From a virus, in the IMG/VR virus record IMGVR_UViG_3300035181_002226, positions 1 through 23,394 of that record: DNA of 23,394 nt, one strand, 5' to 3'. The position numbers and the translations under genes are program-made. Below, in pieces: positions 1 to 6,338 of this stretch; position 1 is the stretch's first letter; each line of letters begins with the position of its first letter. A model generated the notes under the pieces. That model saw only the letters and a list, made by a program, of their open reading frames with translations, had not been told where the DNA came from and did no database searches.

Positions 1-1640
1 AAATCGAATAGTTGTTCTGAGTGAACATCAGGTACAGAAAGGTCTATGTCGCCGACTAGAGGTTTATATTTTTTGAATTCTTCATCACTGATCGATTTAT
101 CAAAGAACGCATTTGAAGAGCCGTTGAAAACCATATGTGAATTTAGGTATTCTCTATTTTTCCAAATAGGAGTGCCGAATTTCTTTTCATAGTTGTCATT
201 GATAGTGTTAAGCATTTCTGCTATTTTAGCTGTAATTTCACCTCTAGATAATTTATTCAAATCTATCTTATCTGCTGTGTGTATTTCGTCGCCTAGCCTT
301 ACTGAAACATTTCCACCTTCGTTTATTGTAGATTCTTTACATTGACTCATTTTTGTGCGTTCTGAACCAGATAAGACTTCCCAACAGAAGCTTGTAAAAC
401 CTTTTGGTTTCTGAATTCTTATTGTCGGAGAAGCAACGAAAACGCCATTGGCATATCTCAAATAAAAGGTAAAAGAAGCTTTTGGAGTTCCATCAGAATA
501 TATTACTACATTGTATTGTATACCAGTATTATCTTCTGCCTTATTTGAACAAATTTTTACAGAAATATTTTCACCAAAATCTGCTTGTTTTTTCACAAGG
601 AAAATCTTTTTGTCTGTGAGGTAATAATATGATTTTTTAGAAATATTTAAGAATCTAAAGACGTTTTCTTTAGTTTCGAGAAGTTTTTCAAATTGTGGTT
701 TTAGAGAGTCTTTTATTTTATTAAAGAAGGCGTCTCTTTCGTTTTTAAATTTTGAAGCATTTTGAACAAAATAATTTCCAAAAGGTCTAAAATATTTTGA
801 TTTTATATTATAGGAATAAAAATTTTCTTCCTTTGTTGGATTTTCATCTATATTAAATCCAACAACGACATAATATTGATTGTCTCTTTTAAATATTCCG
901 TATTTTATAATTTTGCTTTTCTTTTGACCTTCTTCTATTTTTTCTTGTTTAAATGAATCTTTCTTTTCCCCATCACCCCTAGAAAAACCGTAAATTACAT
1001 TATCTTCTTTTATTTCTTGGAGATAATCAGCAACAATACTATTCCATAAAATTTTGAATTCTGAAGGAGCAGTCTTAATAAAAATATCACTATTTTCTTT
1101 TGAAAATTCTTTTGGTAAATTGTCTTCCAATGCGTCTATTATTTCTTCGGAATTTTCATCATCTGAAGAAGCACCGCCGTCTTCTATATTTTTATCTACT
1201 TCTTTTGCTGTAAGATTAGTTAATGTTGAAGAAGCAGAGGCTTTTATAGAAACACCAGAATATTCAGAACCACTAGTAAATGAAACATCAGAAGGATCCG
1301 AATCTGCTGATTTGTTTTGTCCACCGGCCCAAGAAAATTCTGTTGGATTGTCTCCATCTTTCATTACATTTGAAAGCTCTGCTCCTCTTCTTCTGAAAAC
1401 ATTGAAAAGAGAAACATCTATCTCAGGTTTTCCATCTTTTGTTATTAGATCTAATCTTTTTTTAAGAGTATCCCAACCACCAGAAAATTTTGATGTGTCT
1501 CCCCAAAAATTTTCATCAAGAATATCTTCAGGAGATTTAATATCAATACCTCCGAGAAAATGAGACAAAACTCCCAATTCGGTAGAGTATCGAGTTTTTC
1601 CTGAAGCACCTTCACACAAAAACTCACTAATTTTTTTCAT
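1..1640 (-). CDS. Large phage protein with nucleotidyltransferase-like motif (3' end outside window)
   Basis: The minus-strand frame starts at ATG 1638-1640 and is open to the window edge, giving 546 residues with the C-terminus missing. The N-terminus reads MKKISEFLCEGASGKTRYST. The region around residues 90-185 is rich in Ser, Asp and Glu and looks flexible. Near the visible end, FNGSS is followed about 18 residues later by VGDIDLSVPD. This spacing of a GS pair followed by an acidic DxD-like motif is typical of the pol-beta nucleotidyltransferase fold, so a nucleotidyltransferase-like role is possible. The ribosome binding site is weak (GAGTGAG). No close family is recognised, and a structural or virion role is not excluded. 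The coding call is firm; the function is tentative. Confidence 0.75.
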   Translation of the reverse strand, partial: MKKISEFLCEGASGKTRYSTELGVLSHFLGGIDIKSPEDILDENFWGDTSKFSGGWDTLKKRLDLITKDGKPEIDVSLFNVFRRRGAELSNVMKDGDNPTEFSWAGGQNKSADSDPSDVSFTSGSEYSGVSIKASASSTLTNLTAKEVDKNIEDGGASSDDENSEEIIDALEDNLPKEFSKENSDIFIKTAPSEFKILWNSIVADYLQEIKEDNVIYGFSRGDGEKKDSFKQEKIEEGQKKSKIIKYGIFKRDNQYYVVVGFNIDENPTKEENFYSYNIKSKYFRPFGNYFVQNASKFKNERDAFFNKIKDSLKPQFEKLLETKENVFRFLNISKKSYYYLTDKKIFLVKKQADFGENISVKICSNKAEDNTGIQYNVVIYSDGTPKASFTFYLRYANGVFVASPTIRIQKPKGFTSFCWEVLSGSERTKMSQCKESTINEGGNVSVRLGDEIHTADKIDLNKLSRGEITAKIAEMLNTINDNYEKKFGTPIWKNREYLNSHMVFNGSSNAFFDKSISDEEFKKYKPLVGDIDLSVPDVHSEQLFD

Positions 1641-1674
1641 ATATTTCTCACTCAAATATTTTTAAGTATTTATT

Positions 1675-1851
1675 TTACAAACACTCAACTAATTCAAGCT
1701 CAAAAATATCTGTTTCACTCTTGCAAATAAGAGAGTATTTCAAGCCATCTTTACCTCTATAAATGAAATCTTCAACTTCTTCAAAATCATTCATAAATTC
1801 GTCATATCCGACAAATATTTTACCTTCTTCTTCCTTAATCATTTCTTTCAT
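1675..1851 (-). CDS. Small acidic hypothetical protein, 58 aa
   Basis: ATG at 1849-1851 opens a 58-residue frame (starts MKEMIKEEEGKIFVGYDEF, ends FELELVECL). It is strongly acidic in its N-terminal half (runs of Glu, Asp-Phe-Glu-Glu) with a predicted beta-strand-like C-terminus. The ribosome binding site AAAGGAGAT overlaps the last codons of the upstream glycosyltransferase gene, so translational coupling is likely, although the spacing of about 12 nt to ATG is long. It sits between the glycosyltransferase and the large partial protein. No family is recognised. Confidence 0.65.
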   Translation of the reverse strand: MKEMIKEEEGKIFVGYDEFMNDFEEVEDFIYRGKDGLKYSLICKSETDIFELELVECL

Positions 1852-1858
1852 TTTAAAA

Positions 1859-2953
1859 TCAATCTCCTTTTAAGATATTTTGTAGATCTTTCTTAAAGGT
1901 TTTTGAACCTATGTCAAGTATATGGAAGTTGCTATAATTTTTATAGTAACCTGTTTTCCATTTTCTATCAATAAACTTCTTAGCATCTACTAGACAAATA
2001 GTTTTTAGTCCCATCAAAACACCAAGATGTAATATTCCACTATCAGCGCATATCAAAGCAGACATATCTTTAAGAAGATCGTAAGTATCTTTCCAGTTTG
2101 TAATAGTAGGATTATTAACTCCTGCGTAATCCTTTCTAGGAACATTAAAGCAAGTCAATTCATATTTGCTCTTTAAGAACAGAATATTTTCAACATCTAT
2201 GTCTCTATGTACTTCTACAGATCTTTCAGTAGTATTTAGTTGAAAGCCTATCTTATTATTTTTTGGAAATTTTAAATCTAGTTGATAAAAAGGAAACTCT
2301 CTTTTAACAACTAAGGAATAGTTAAACAAATCCATTATAAGTGAAAAGTTTTCAACTTTGTTATTATGAAGATACCTGTTAATTTCAGTCGCATTTTTAG
2401 CTTGTTCATATTTAAATTGTGGAAACAAATATTTCAATAATGAAATTATAGGCGCGTGTTGAGCTGGATGAAGTATTGTAATATTTTTATCTTTTATTAT
2501 TTCAACATTTTGAAATGCCATAAAGATATCACCAAAACCTTGTTCCAACACTATTACATATTCTTTTGTATTCGGAGCATCAACAAAACCAAATCTATTA
2601 TATTTAGGCGAAGATATAAGTCTTATCACTTCTTCATTACCGTTTGACAATTTAATTTGATATCCTCTTAGTATATCGTACTCTGCTTGAAGGAATGGGT
2701 CATTTATTCTTGTTGATATCAAAAACTTAAATCTGAAATATTCATCAAAGTCCGGACCAGAATATTCATTAATCATCTTCCAAGCAGAATCTAGCGAGCT
2801 TTGTTTTCCAGTCCTTTCGTAATCATAAAAATAAGCTACTGCAGTTTCAAATCTAGCCAGTTCAAACTCAAGTAGTGCCTCGTCTAATGGTCTTATTACA
2901 ACATTAGTTCTATGTCCTGGATCTATAAGTGTATGATGTAATTGTTGAGACAA
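1859..2953 (-). CDS. Putative glycosyltransferase, GT9 (heptosyltransferase-like) fold
   Basis: 364 residues from a TTG start at 2951-2953, preceded by AAAAGGAT at good spacing; no ATG fits better. The middle contains an EQGFGD motif (about residues 137-142), like the GxGD substrate loop of GT-B ADP-heptose-type transferases. The C-terminal domain has ADSGILHLGVLMGLKTICL, matching the family pattern for the sugar-nucleotide-binding site (DSG..H.......G...). The N-terminal 110 residues look helical and may be a TPR-like extension, as seen in some GT9-related phage and bacterial proteins. Phage glycosyltransferases commonly modify DNA bases, virion proteins or host surface sugars; the sequence does not say which. 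A promoter lies just upstream at 2990. Confidence 0.7.
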   Translation of the reverse strand: MSQQLHHTLIDPGHRTNVVIRPLDEALLEFELARFETAVAYFYDYERTGKQSSLDSAWKMINEYSGPDFDEYFRFKFLISTRINDPFLQAEYDILRGYQIKLSNGNEEVIRLISSPKYNRFGFVDAPNTKEYVIVLEQGFGDIFMAFQNVEIIKDKNITILHPAQHAPIISLLKYLFPQFKYEQAKNATEINRYLHNNKVENFSLIMDLFNYSLVVKREFPFYQLDLKFPKNNKIGFQLNTTERSVEVHRDIDVENILFLKSKYELTCFNVPRKDYAGVNNPTITNWKDTYDLLKDMSALICADSGILHLGVLMGLKTICLVDAKKFIDRKWKTGYYKNYSNFHILDIGSKTFKKDLQNILKGD

Positions 2954-2989
2954 TAGTTATCCTTTTATATTTGGGCTCAAAATATTTTT

Positions 2990-3011
2990 ATTATACCTTA
3001 TTTAGGTTTAA
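2990..3011 (-). promoter_or_regulatory. Promoter for the glycosyltransferase gene
   Basis: On the minus strand, GGTATAAT (-10 at 2990-2995) is preceded by a TTTAAAC element whose complement begins about 16-17 nt away (3006-3011). This fits the recurrent promoter of this window: a -10 box, T-rich upstream repeats and no -35 box. It overlaps the end of the upstream 124-aa gene and lies about 37 nt before the TTG start. Confidence 0.6.
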
Positions 3012-3382
3012 AATATCGGTCTTTGAAGATGTTTCTCTGAAAAGTCTTTCAAAATCTTGTAAATAGCGTTTTCTATATCTCTTTCAGAGAAGCCTATACT
3101 GAATTCGTTTATCATTGTAAGTAAATTTTCTGAGATAATGAAATTAGTCCGAGCAAACTGATTGGTTTCTTCATTCTGACTAGAAAAATTGAATATAGTA
3201 ACAACAAGTTCTTGGAAGTGTAGAACATAAGGGATTTTCCTTGTATATAGTTTACAGTCTTTTAAAAGAGCGCCAATATTACCACCACAGATTGTTAAAA
3301 GTAATTCAACCAAACTTTTTTCGAAAGTAATTTCTCTTAAAACAAGGTTATCCCAAGTTAATAAGTCTTTTGTTACTATCAC
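3008..3382 (-). CDS. Hypothetical protein downstream of vapD, 124 aa
   Basis: 124 residues from a GTG start at 3380-3382, preceded by CAAAGG at suitable spacing. It begins 19 nt after the vapD-like gene ends, so the two are probably co-transcribed. The protein is soluble, predicted mixed helix, with hydrophobic stretches LVELLLTICGGNIGALL and YVLHFQELVVTIF and a C-terminal helical segment (SERDIENAIYKILKDFSEK). No motif or family is recognised. Its position directly after a VapD homologue makes it worth testing as a partner or antitoxin, but nothing in the sequence shows that. Confidence 0.7.
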   Translation of the reverse strand: MIVTKDLLTWDNLVLREITFEKSLVELLLTICGGNIGALLKDCKLYTRKIPYVLHFQELVVTIFNFSSQNEETNQFARTNFIISENLLTMINEFSIGFSERDIENAIYKILKDFSEKHLQRPIF

Positions 3383-3401
3383 GATCTTAATACCTTTGAT
3401 T

Positions 3402-3671
3402 TTATATTATAGCCGGTAACAAATCATTTACTTCTTCAATCCTGAGCATTCTAATATCCTTAACATAGGTTCTAAACCAAGGAAATGTTGCCGCTAATCT
3501 TTGGACTGTCGTAACGCAAGTTACAGCATTAATTGCCGGTCCACCAAAATAAACACTACCTTGTTGCCAAGTAAAGCCGTTAGACTCCATAAATTTTCTT
3601 ATATCAGCATAAGCGGTTTTACTATACTCTTCAGGTAAAGAATCACTTATTTGAAAAATTATTGCGTACAT
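3402..3671 (-). CDS. vapD: VapD-family protein (Cas2-like endoribonuclease fold)
   Basis: 89 residues, the usual VapD length of about 90-95. The start MYAIIFQISD, central WQQGSVYFGG, PWFRTYVKDIRMLRIEEVND and C-terminal LLPAI follow the VapD pattern (FAI.FD...; ..QGSVY; LPWF...V.DIRAFRIE...DFT). VapD proteins adopt a ferredoxin-like fold related to Cas2, and the Helicobacter and Haemophilus members are purine-preferring ribonucleases linked to persistence. The conserved acidic residue in strand 1 is less clear here (ISDS), so catalytic activity is not certain. The start has a strong AGAGAGG site. Flanking genes are unknown small phage proteins; no VapX-type antitoxin is recognised. Confidence 0.88.
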   Translation of the reverse strand: MYAIIFQISDSLPEEYSKTAYADIRKFMESNGFTWQQGSVYFGGPAINAVTCVTTVQRLAATFPWFRTYVKDIRMLRIEEVNDLLPAII

Positions 3672-3725
3672 TTAAACCTCTCTTAAGTGTTTTGTTATAT
3701 ATCAATTCCATTTAAATCACTAGTC

Positions 3726-3731
3726 ATTATA
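3726..3731 (-). promoter_or_regulatory. Possible -10 box upstream of vapD
   Basis: TATAAT on the minus strand, 55 nt before the vapD ATG, in the short gap after the 115-aa gene. The upstream TTAAG elements seen at stronger promoters are not evident, so this is only a candidate separate promoter for vapD. Confidence 0.35.
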
Positions 3732-3738
3732 TTCTATA

Positions 3739-4086
3739 TTATGTTTTTCGTAAAATTTTAATAATAGTATATAATGTTTCAATTTCTCTTTTCATCATAT
3801 TTGGCTCAGTTTCACAAAAAGTGATTAACTGTCTCTCCAGGTAGCTCCTGTACATATTAAGAAGATCTACTTTTGTAGATGAGCAATAGAAATTGTCTTC
3901 GAAGTCCTCACTACTTTCATCGAAGTATTGCTCCGTAAAAGTATCTAACCGTATAAATTTAAGAGAGCCGTCTCTAAAGTCTCTTCCAATTGGAACAACA
4001 TCTATATCAAAATCTAATTCTTCTCCAGTATTTTCATTCAAGAATTCTTTCTTTACTTTGTATACTTCAAAGTTTTTTAATCTCAT
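3739..4086 (-). CDS. Hypothetical acidic protein, 115 aa
   Basis: 115 residues from ATG 4084-4086 with an AAGGAT site 6-7 nt upstream. The N-terminal half has alternating strand-like segments (FEVYKVKKEFL, FDIDVVPIG, LKFIRLDTF), then an acidic patch ESSEDFEDNFY. The C-terminal half is helical (LLNMYRSYLERQL, REIETLYTIIKILRK). The layout suggests a small soluble phage accessory protein. No family is recognised. Confidence 0.7.
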   Translation of the reverse strand: MRLKNFEVYKVKKEFLNENTGEELDFDIDVVPIGRDFRDGSLKFIRLDTFTEQYFDESSEDFEDNFYCSSTKVDLLNMYRSYLERQLITFCETEPNMMKREIETLYTIIKILRKT

Positions 4087-4118
4087 TTTTAATCCTTAAT
4101 TGGCTATAATATCAATAT

Positions 4119-4187
4119 TTAACCTTTCATAACTGCTAACAGATACAACCAAAGAACATATAATACAGAAAAGAAAATGAGCTCCAT
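4119..4187 (-). CDS. Tiny hydrophobic peptide ORF, 22 aa
   Basis: ATG at 4185-4187 begins 4 nt after the stop of the preceding gene and encodes MELIFFSVLYVLWLYLLAVM plus Lys-Gly. Residues 3-20 form one apolar segment long enough to span a membrane. There is no close Shine-Dalgarno sequence (GGAG lies about 18 nt upstream), so translation would rely on coupling. It fills an otherwise empty 100-nt gap between co-oriented genes. A second ORF of the same kind occurs at 6189-6266. Real expression is uncertain. Confidence 0.35.
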   Translation of the reverse strand: MELIFFSVLYVLWLYLLAVMKG

Positions 4188-4191
4188 TATA

Positions 4192-4404
4192 TTAAATTAC
4201 TTCATACTCCATTTTATCTTCATCATCGTCGTCCTCTTTATCATCTATAAGACTGACAACACTACAGTCTACAATTTCGACATTATCTCCATAGATAAAG
4301 TAAACTATATCATAAGCTTCATCTTCATATTCAGCGTCTACTACAACAGGAAGAACACCCGTTTCACCGTTAACATTAGCTAATAGAAACCTAAAGCTTA
4401 ACAT
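4192..4404 (-). CDS. Hypothetical protein, tandem paralog B, 70 aa
   Basis: The chosen start is ATG 4402-4404, which overlaps the upstream stop as TGATG and implies translational coupling; a TTG one codon upstream is possible but less likely. The protein is a clear paralog of its upstream neighbour: both share SFRFLL..NV.G..GVL, then V.A..E.EAYDI, then YG..VE...C. This copy has an added acidic C-terminal tail (DDKEDDDDEDKMEYEVI). The conserved half looks like a small alpha/beta domain. Function unknown. Confidence 0.75.
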   Translation of the reverse strand: MLSFRFLLANVNGETGVLPVVVDAEYEDEAYDIVYFIYGDNVEIVDCSVVSLIDDKEDDDDEDKMEYEVI

Positions 4405-4598
4405 CAAAAATCACCATATCTCATAGCATCTTCATCGAACGCTGGACCAGTGCAAGTACATTCAAGAACTTCAACATCTTCTCCGTATTCATCGAAAATA
4501 ATATCATAAGCTTCTTCTTCACAACAAGCGTTTACACTAGTTGAAAGAACACCTTTTACACCATCAACGTTATTTAGTAAAAATCTGAAGCTGTACAT
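4404..4598 (-). CDS. Hypothetical protein, tandem paralog A, 64 aa
   Basis: 64 residues from ATG 4596-4598 with TTAAAGGAT upstream and a promoter at 4631-4663. It is paralogous to the next gene (MYSFRFLLNNVDGVKGVLST aligns with MLSFRFLLANVNGETGVLPV). It has five cysteines in the second half (ACCEEE, LECTCTGP) that are mostly absent from the sister copy, so a metal-binding or redox role has been gained or lost between the two. No known family. Confidence 0.78.
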   Translation of the reverse strand: MYSFRFLLNNVDGVKGVLSTSVNACCEEEAYDIIFDEYGEDVEVLECTCTGPAFDEDAMRYGDF

Positions 4599-4630
4599 TT
4601 AAAAATCCTTTAAACTTTTTATATGTTGTA

Positions 4631-4663
4631 ATTATAACTAAATAAAGCTTAAAAGTATCTTAA
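4631..4663 (-). promoter_or_regulatory. Campylobacterota-type phage promoter
   Basis: Minus-strand TATAAT (4631-4636) in the context TTTAGTTATAATTA. TTAAG elements (complement CTTAA) start exactly 17 nt (4648) and 28 nt (4659) upstream of the -10. It drives the tandem paralog pair starting at 4598. Confidence 0.8.
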
Positions 4664-4702
4664 TTGAAAAGTTTTCAAAACCCATAGAAATATTTTTAGA
4701 AT

Positions 4703-5044
4703 TCACCCTGCTAAAAACTGGACATTTAACTTATTAAAAACTAAAGTCAATATATCATTAAAAATAGCCTGTTCTTGAGATAAGAAACGAATTTTAAACT
4801 CGCCTTGTTTAACTTTATACGAAAATCCGTAAGAATCTGTACCGCTTACCTTTTCTTTTTCTGCTAGAAAAATTCCATCAGAAGCAGAGTAATTAACAAA
4901 CATTCTTCCGTAATCGAAAAGAAGCTCTTCAACAAAAATTTCATTTATAGCCTCGTGTTTAAAGATATACTCATTAAAATTTGTCGGTTTATTTTTAACT
5001 GGTATTATCTTTATGGTAAGAGATTCGTTTTTCTGTTTTTTCAA
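4703..5044 (-). CDS. Hypothetical protein, 113 aa
   Basis: 113 residues from a TTG at 5042-5044 that overlaps the upstream stop codon (TTGA). GGGG lies 8 nt before it, and no Met codon occurs in frame until residue 48, so the TTG start is preferred. The sequence begins with a basic stretch (MKKQKNESLTIKIIPVKNK) and is otherwise mixed strand and helix. It is probably translationally coupled to the two-helix membrane protein upstream. No family recognised. Confidence 0.65.
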   Translation of the reverse strand: MKKQKNESLTIKIIPVKNKPTNFNEYIFKHEAINEIFVEELLFDYGRMFVNYSASDGIFLAEKEKVSGTDSYGFSYKVKQGEFKIRFLSQEQAIFNDILTLVFNKLNVQFLAG

Positions 5045-5280
5045 AATTTACCCCTTCTATTAAATAAAACAAAGAAATAACCGAAAATAGCCAAAAACAT
5101 AGTATTTACGAATGGCATCCAAGTCATCATTTTGAAATATGAAATAACACTTAACCATTCATTGTATTTTATTCTGTCAGTTTTTCCATACCAGAGCTTA
5201 TAAAGCATAGGCTCAAAGAAAGCTTTAAAAACGGCTTGACAACCTATTACAGAAAAAATATATATCGCCAACAAATTCAT
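5041..5280 (-). CDS. Small membrane protein with two transmembrane helices, 79 aa
   Basis: 79 residues with a hydrophobic N-terminal segment (LLAIYIFSVIGCQAVFKAFF), a short basic loop (WYGKTDRIKYNEW), and a C-terminal apolar segment (TMFLAIFGYFFVLF) ending in NRRGKF. The topology is a hairpin with a positively charged C-terminus, likely cytoplasmic. ATG 5278-5280 is preceded by a strong GGAGGAGAT. Candidate roles for small phage membrane hairpins include holin or superinfection control, but no specific family is seen. It overlaps the following gene by 4 nt. Confidence 0.72.
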   Translation of the reverse strand: MNLLAIYIFSVIGCQAVFKAFFEPMLYKLWYGKTDRIKYNEWLSVISYFKMMTWMPFVNTMFLAIFGYFFVLFNRRGKF

Positions 5281-5281
5281 T

Positions 5282-5602
5282 TTAATCTCCTCCGTGTATC
5301 GGACAATTTTTATTGATAATCATACCGTGTCCTATTCTCTCATTATTATCCATTTTAGGACAAATACAGTGAGGCAAGTACCAACTTCTATGGTATCTTT
5401 CGTCTTCTTTAAACTTCCAAGTTCTTTGTAGTTCGAACTCATTATCTGTCCATTCTTCAAAAAGTTTTCTAAGAGTAGAAACATCTTTTGATTTTGACAT
5501 TTTAGACTCTATTTCTTTTCTTTTTGAATGTAGTTGTTCGATTTCTTCGACATCTTTAGGCGTAAGACCTTGTTTTTCTACTAGTTCTGGATTTGCTGCC
5601 AT
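5282..5602 (-). CDS. Conserved phage protein with C-terminal Cys/His zinc-like motif, 106 aa
   Basis: 106 residues. The N-terminal half is a charged helical or coiled-coil segment (PKDVEEIEQLHSKRKEIESK). The C-terminus contains RSWYLPHCICPKMDNNERI followed by NKNCPIHGGD. The C-x-C-P-x-M-D-N ... C-P-I-H-G arrangement recurs in many small uncharacterised phage proteins and would suit one zinc ion bound by three Cys and one His. Binding is inferred from the pattern only. The gene lies one base from the downstream membrane protein gene, probably in the same transcript. Confidence 0.75.
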   Translation of the reverse strand: MAANPELVEKQGLTPKDVEEIEQLHSKRKEIESKMSKSKDVSTLRKLFEEWTDNEFELQRTWKFKEDERYHRSWYLPHCICPKMDNNERIGHGMIINKNCPIHGGD

Positions 5603-5634
5603 ATTTGATTCCTTTAAAATTATTTTCGTTCCGC

Positions 5635-5928
5635 TTAAAGATATTTTTCTTCCTCATAAAAATCGATTGCTTCTTCTGAAGTTGAAAATTTCAAAATACT
5701 CCAATTATAAACACAAGGCTTTCGATTAATTCTTCTAAGAACCTTTATCATATAAATTCTTGTATCAAGAATTTGTTCTGATGTTAAAAAAATTATTTCT
5801 TCATTAGTAGATTTAAGCACTCTATCAATTTTTATTTTTAGTCTTGTCATAAAATCATCATCAAAGAAACCGTCATAACATCTAGCTGTAAGTTTAGAAC
5901 GACCTAAATATTTTTCTGCTTTCGTCAT
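5635..5928 (-). CDS. Hypothetical basic protein, 97 aa
   Basis: 97 residues from ATG 5926-5928 with AAAAGGAT upstream and a full promoter at 5952-5984, so it is the first gene of its transcript. The composition is mixed, with basic segments (RLKIKIDRVLK, IKVLRRINRKP) and an acidic end (EEAIDFYEEEKYL). Predicted as a small soluble alpha/beta protein. No motif recognised. Confidence 0.72.
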   Translation of the reverse strand: MTKAEKYLGRSKLTARCYDGFFDDDFMTRLKIKIDRVLKSTNEEIIFLTSEQILDTRIYMIKVLRRINRKPCVYNWSILKFSTSEEAIDFYEEEKYL

Positions 5929-5951
5929 TTTAATCCTTTTCGGTTTAGGAA

Positions 5952-5984
5952 ATTATAACTAAACTAAACTTAAAATAAGCTTAA
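5952..5984 (-). promoter_or_regulatory. Campylobacterota-type phage promoter
   Basis: TATAAT (minus strand, 5952-5957) with CTTAA complements starting at 5969 (+17) and 5980 (+28), the same geometry as the other strong promoters here. It lies 23 nt upstream of the 97-aa gene start and almost abuts the stop codon of the preceding 68-aa gene. Confidence 0.82.
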
Positions 5985-5985
5985 A

Positions 5986-6192
5986 TCATAAGTAAAAATC
6001 TAAATTAACTCCAAGTTCTTTTTGAAAAGTTATTGTATGAGATTTTTTGTTTTCTTTTTCATCGAAGGTTTTTAATTTCGTTTCGTTAGGAGTTTTTATC
6101 GCAACATCTATTCTTGATGTATAGTCTGAAAGTTTAGTGTGGTAAAGAGCACCATAAAGGTTATTTGAAGAGTTATAAGAAGTTAAAATCAC
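5986..6192 (-). CDS. Hypothetical protein, 68 aa
   Basis: 68 residues from a GTG at 6190-6192 with AAAGGAT at good spacing. The start overlaps the stop of the tiny hydrophobic ORF upstream (GTGA), suggesting coupling. It is rich in Asn, Ser, Thr and Lys with strand-like segments (ALYHTKLSDYTSRIDVAIKT, HTITFQKELGVNLDFYL). Function unknown. Confidence 0.62.
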   Translation of the reverse strand: MILTSYNSSNNLYGALYHTKLSDYTSRIDVAIKTPNETKLKTFDEKENKKSHTITFQKELGVNLDFYL

Positions 6193-6266
6193 AGTAATCC
6201 TTTCGCTATTTCTTGATAATAGATCACTATAGATAACACAGAAATAAAAATAATACTTAAAATCAT
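6189..6266 (-). CDS. Tiny membrane peptide ORF, 25 aa
   Basis: ATG 6264-6266 with CGAGG 7 nt upstream encodes MILSIIFISVLSIVIYYQEI followed by a short basic end, one membrane-spanning segment. Its last codons contain the AAAGGA site of the next gene, and its TGA overlaps that gene's GTG, so the pair appears deliberately coupled. Short single-pass peptides of this type are easily missed; this one has better translation signals than the similar ORF at 4119-4187. Confidence 0.5.
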   Translation of the reverse strand: MILSIIFISVLSIVIYYQEIAKGLL

Positions 6267-6276
6267 AGTAAACCTC

Positions 6277-6310
6277 GTAGAATTTGTGTGATTTAAATCA
6301 CAAATTCTAC
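6277..6310. terminator. 12-bp perfect hairpin after the DNA ligase gene
   Basis: GTAGAATTTGTG (6277-6288) and CACAAATTCTAC (6299-6310) pair perfectly around a 10-nt loop whose edges add further self-complementarity (GTGATTTAAATCAC). It lies 28 nt beyond the ligase stop. No U-tract follows on the minus strand, so it may be an mRNA 3'-end or processing structure rather than a standard intrinsic terminator, or an operator-like palindrome. Confidence 0.55.
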
Positions 6311-6338
6311 AATATTTATATCTTTCATCAAAGACGAT

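Noticed and set aside
1054-1563. A 169-residue plus-strand open frame
   Set aside because: It lies wholly inside the 546-residue minus-strand gene, is Ser/Phe/Glu-biased as expected for an antisense shadow, and has no neighbours on its strand.
4101-4112. A plus-strand TATAAT as a divergent promoter
   Set aside because: No plus-strand gene follows, and the upstream repeats of the real promoters are missing; it is expected by chance in AT-rich DNA.
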